NCBI GenBank assembly: GCA_016200325.1
Contig: JACQEZ010000011.1
Location: forward strand, 248,001-312,000
Reading direction: 5' to 3'
From: Candidatus Manganitrophaceae bacterium
GTDB taxonomy: Bacteria; Nitrospirota; Nitrospiria; SBBL01; Manganitrophaceae
DNA: 64,000 bases
Shown here: positions 63,373-64,000 of the stretch, piece after piece
Numbering within the stretch: the first letter of the stretch is position 1
Layout of the letters: each line of letters opens with the position of its first letter
Made by a program: the position numbers and the translations under genes
Notes under the pieces: model-generated
What the model saw: only the letters and a program-made list of their open reading frames with translations
Databases searched by the model: none
Told to the model about the DNA's origin: nothing

Positions 63373-64000
63373 ATGAAAGAAGTCAGTATCCTCCTTGGAA
63401 TGGGCGTCGTCTTCCTCTTGCTGATCGTCATCTCCGTCGCCCGGGTCAATTCGCTTCGCTCCGAGGCGAAAGCCGCTCGAGCGCGCCAGGCCCCCCGGGT
63501 CGTCGTCCCCGCCCCCGACCCGTCCCGATTCAATCAGCTCAGAATTGCCCCGCTCGGAAAAGATGCCGCCCAGATGGTTTTTGTCCCGGGGGGAACGGTT
63601 TGGATGGGATCGAGGGAAGAACGGGGTGAGTTCGATGAAAAGCCGGCTCGGCAGGTCACCCTCCATCCTTACTTCATTGATCTTTACGAAGTCACCAACA
63701 CCCAATACCAACGCTTTGTTCAGGAGACCCATCGTCATCGACAGGAGGTGATGGTCTTCTTCGACGACACGACCGTTCTTTTTCAGCCGAAGCTCCCCGC
63801 CGTCGGGGTCTCCTGGTTTGACGCCGACGCTTATTGCGTCTGGAACGGAAAGCGCCTGCCGACCGAAGCGGAGTGGGAGCATGCCGCCCGCGGAGAGGAT
63901 AACCGCCCGTGGCCGTGGGGTGAAAATTATGCAGAAGGCTACGCCAACGCCCGGGGAGAGGGGGACGGCTTCGCCTATACCGCCCCGGTCGGCAGCTTCG
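63373..64000 (+). CDS. Formylglycine-generating-enzyme-family protein (partial, 3' end outside window)
   Basis: The visible 209 codons begin with a membrane anchor (VSILLGMGVVFLLLIVISVA, about residues 4-23), then a short linker, then an FGE-sulfatase/SUMF1 domain from about residue 65: MVFVPGGTVWMGSREERGEF, HPYFIDLYEVTNTQYQRFV, GVSWFDADAYCVWNGKRLPT, EAEWEHAARGEDNRPWPWGE. True FGE needs two C-terminal cysteines, which are beyond the edge, so it may be a sulfatase maturase or a non-catalytic C-type-lectin-like relative. Following the envelope operon, it may be co-expressed. Start ATG at 63,373; GGAAGAGA upstream. Confidence 0.88.
   Translation, partial: MKEVSILLGMGVVFLLLIVISVARVNSLRSEAKAARARQAPRVVVPAPDPSRFNQLRIAPLGKDAAQMVFVPGGTVWMGSREERGEFDEKPARQVTLHPYFIDLYEVTNTQYQRFVQETHRHRQEVMVFFDDTTVLFQPKLPAVGVSWFDADAYCVWNGKRLPTEAEWEHAARGEDNRPWPWGENYAEGYANARGEGDGFAYTAPVGSF

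Overview
The window is 64 kb of GC-rich, gene-dense bacterial chromosome from an autotroph-like Gram-negative: it has outer-membrane porin and lipoprotein genes, LpoB, HisIE, and an RpoD/DnaG/YqeY block. My best guess is the Nitrospirota (Nitrospira/Manganitrophus-like). This rests on general gene content and order and was not tested by a search. Most of the window is ordinary backbone, interrupted by one AT-rich accessory island at about 31.5-39.0 kb that abuts a tRNA-Leu gene.

Layout. (1) 1-11,778, minus strand: one long nitrogen-scavenging operon, porin - ureD - urtA - urtB - urtCD (fused) - urtE - ureA - ureB - ureC - ureF - ureG (cut by the window edge). It would bring urea across the outer membrane, carry it through the inner membrane with a five-domain ABC transporter, and hydrolyse it with nickel urease. 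A sigma-54-like promoter and a leader with an intrinsic terminator lie upstream. (2) 12.2-21.2 kb, plus strand: an orphan pair of LivG/LivF ATPases, then gcvT - gcvPA - M28 peptidase - NUDIX hydrolase - gcvPB - sdhA/frdA. No gcvH is present. (3) 21.2-31.4 kb: a very large BACON/YCF48-repeat lipoprotein, an FHA protein, ComEC, a small PDZ protein, a PAS-histidine kinase with a damaged G1 box, a MOSC protein, an FKBP prolyl isomerase and small membrane proteins.

(4) 31.5-39.0 kb, accessory region: two orphan RHH-type antitoxins, a vapC stump, an orphan contractile-tail sheath gene, a D12-class adenine methylase next to a ParB/sulfiredoxin-domain protein, and a cluster of toxin-antitoxin genes. 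Of these only one pair (HigBA-like) looks intact; the others are a chimeric antitoxin, a 5'-truncated antitoxin and a frameshifted hicB. A direct repeat of about 122 bp flanks the truncated antitoxin and the intact pair. The region ends at tRNA-Leu(CAG), and no integrase was seen.

(5) 39-58.9 kb, minus strand: MFS transporter, DUF2156-like protein, YkgJ-like cysteine-cluster protein, RNase P RNA, RNase HI, a coiled-coil zinc-ribbon protein, tRNA(CAT), rpoD - dnaG - yqeY, and then a compact chain rho - rpmE - prfA - prmC - murA - hisG - hisD - hisB - hisH - hisA - hisF - hisIE - HIT. (6) 59.4-64 kb, plus strand: an envelope operon of two LPP20-like proteins, an LpoB-like lipoprotein and a COG3014-type lipoprotein, followed after a hairpin by a membrane-anchored formylglycine-generating-enzyme-family protein cut by the window end.

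The best candidates for something new are the methylase/ParB-domain pair inside the island, the orphan sheath, the urtC-urtD fusion with its leader control, and the LPP20/LpoB/COG3014 envelope operon. All functional statements come from motif reading only.
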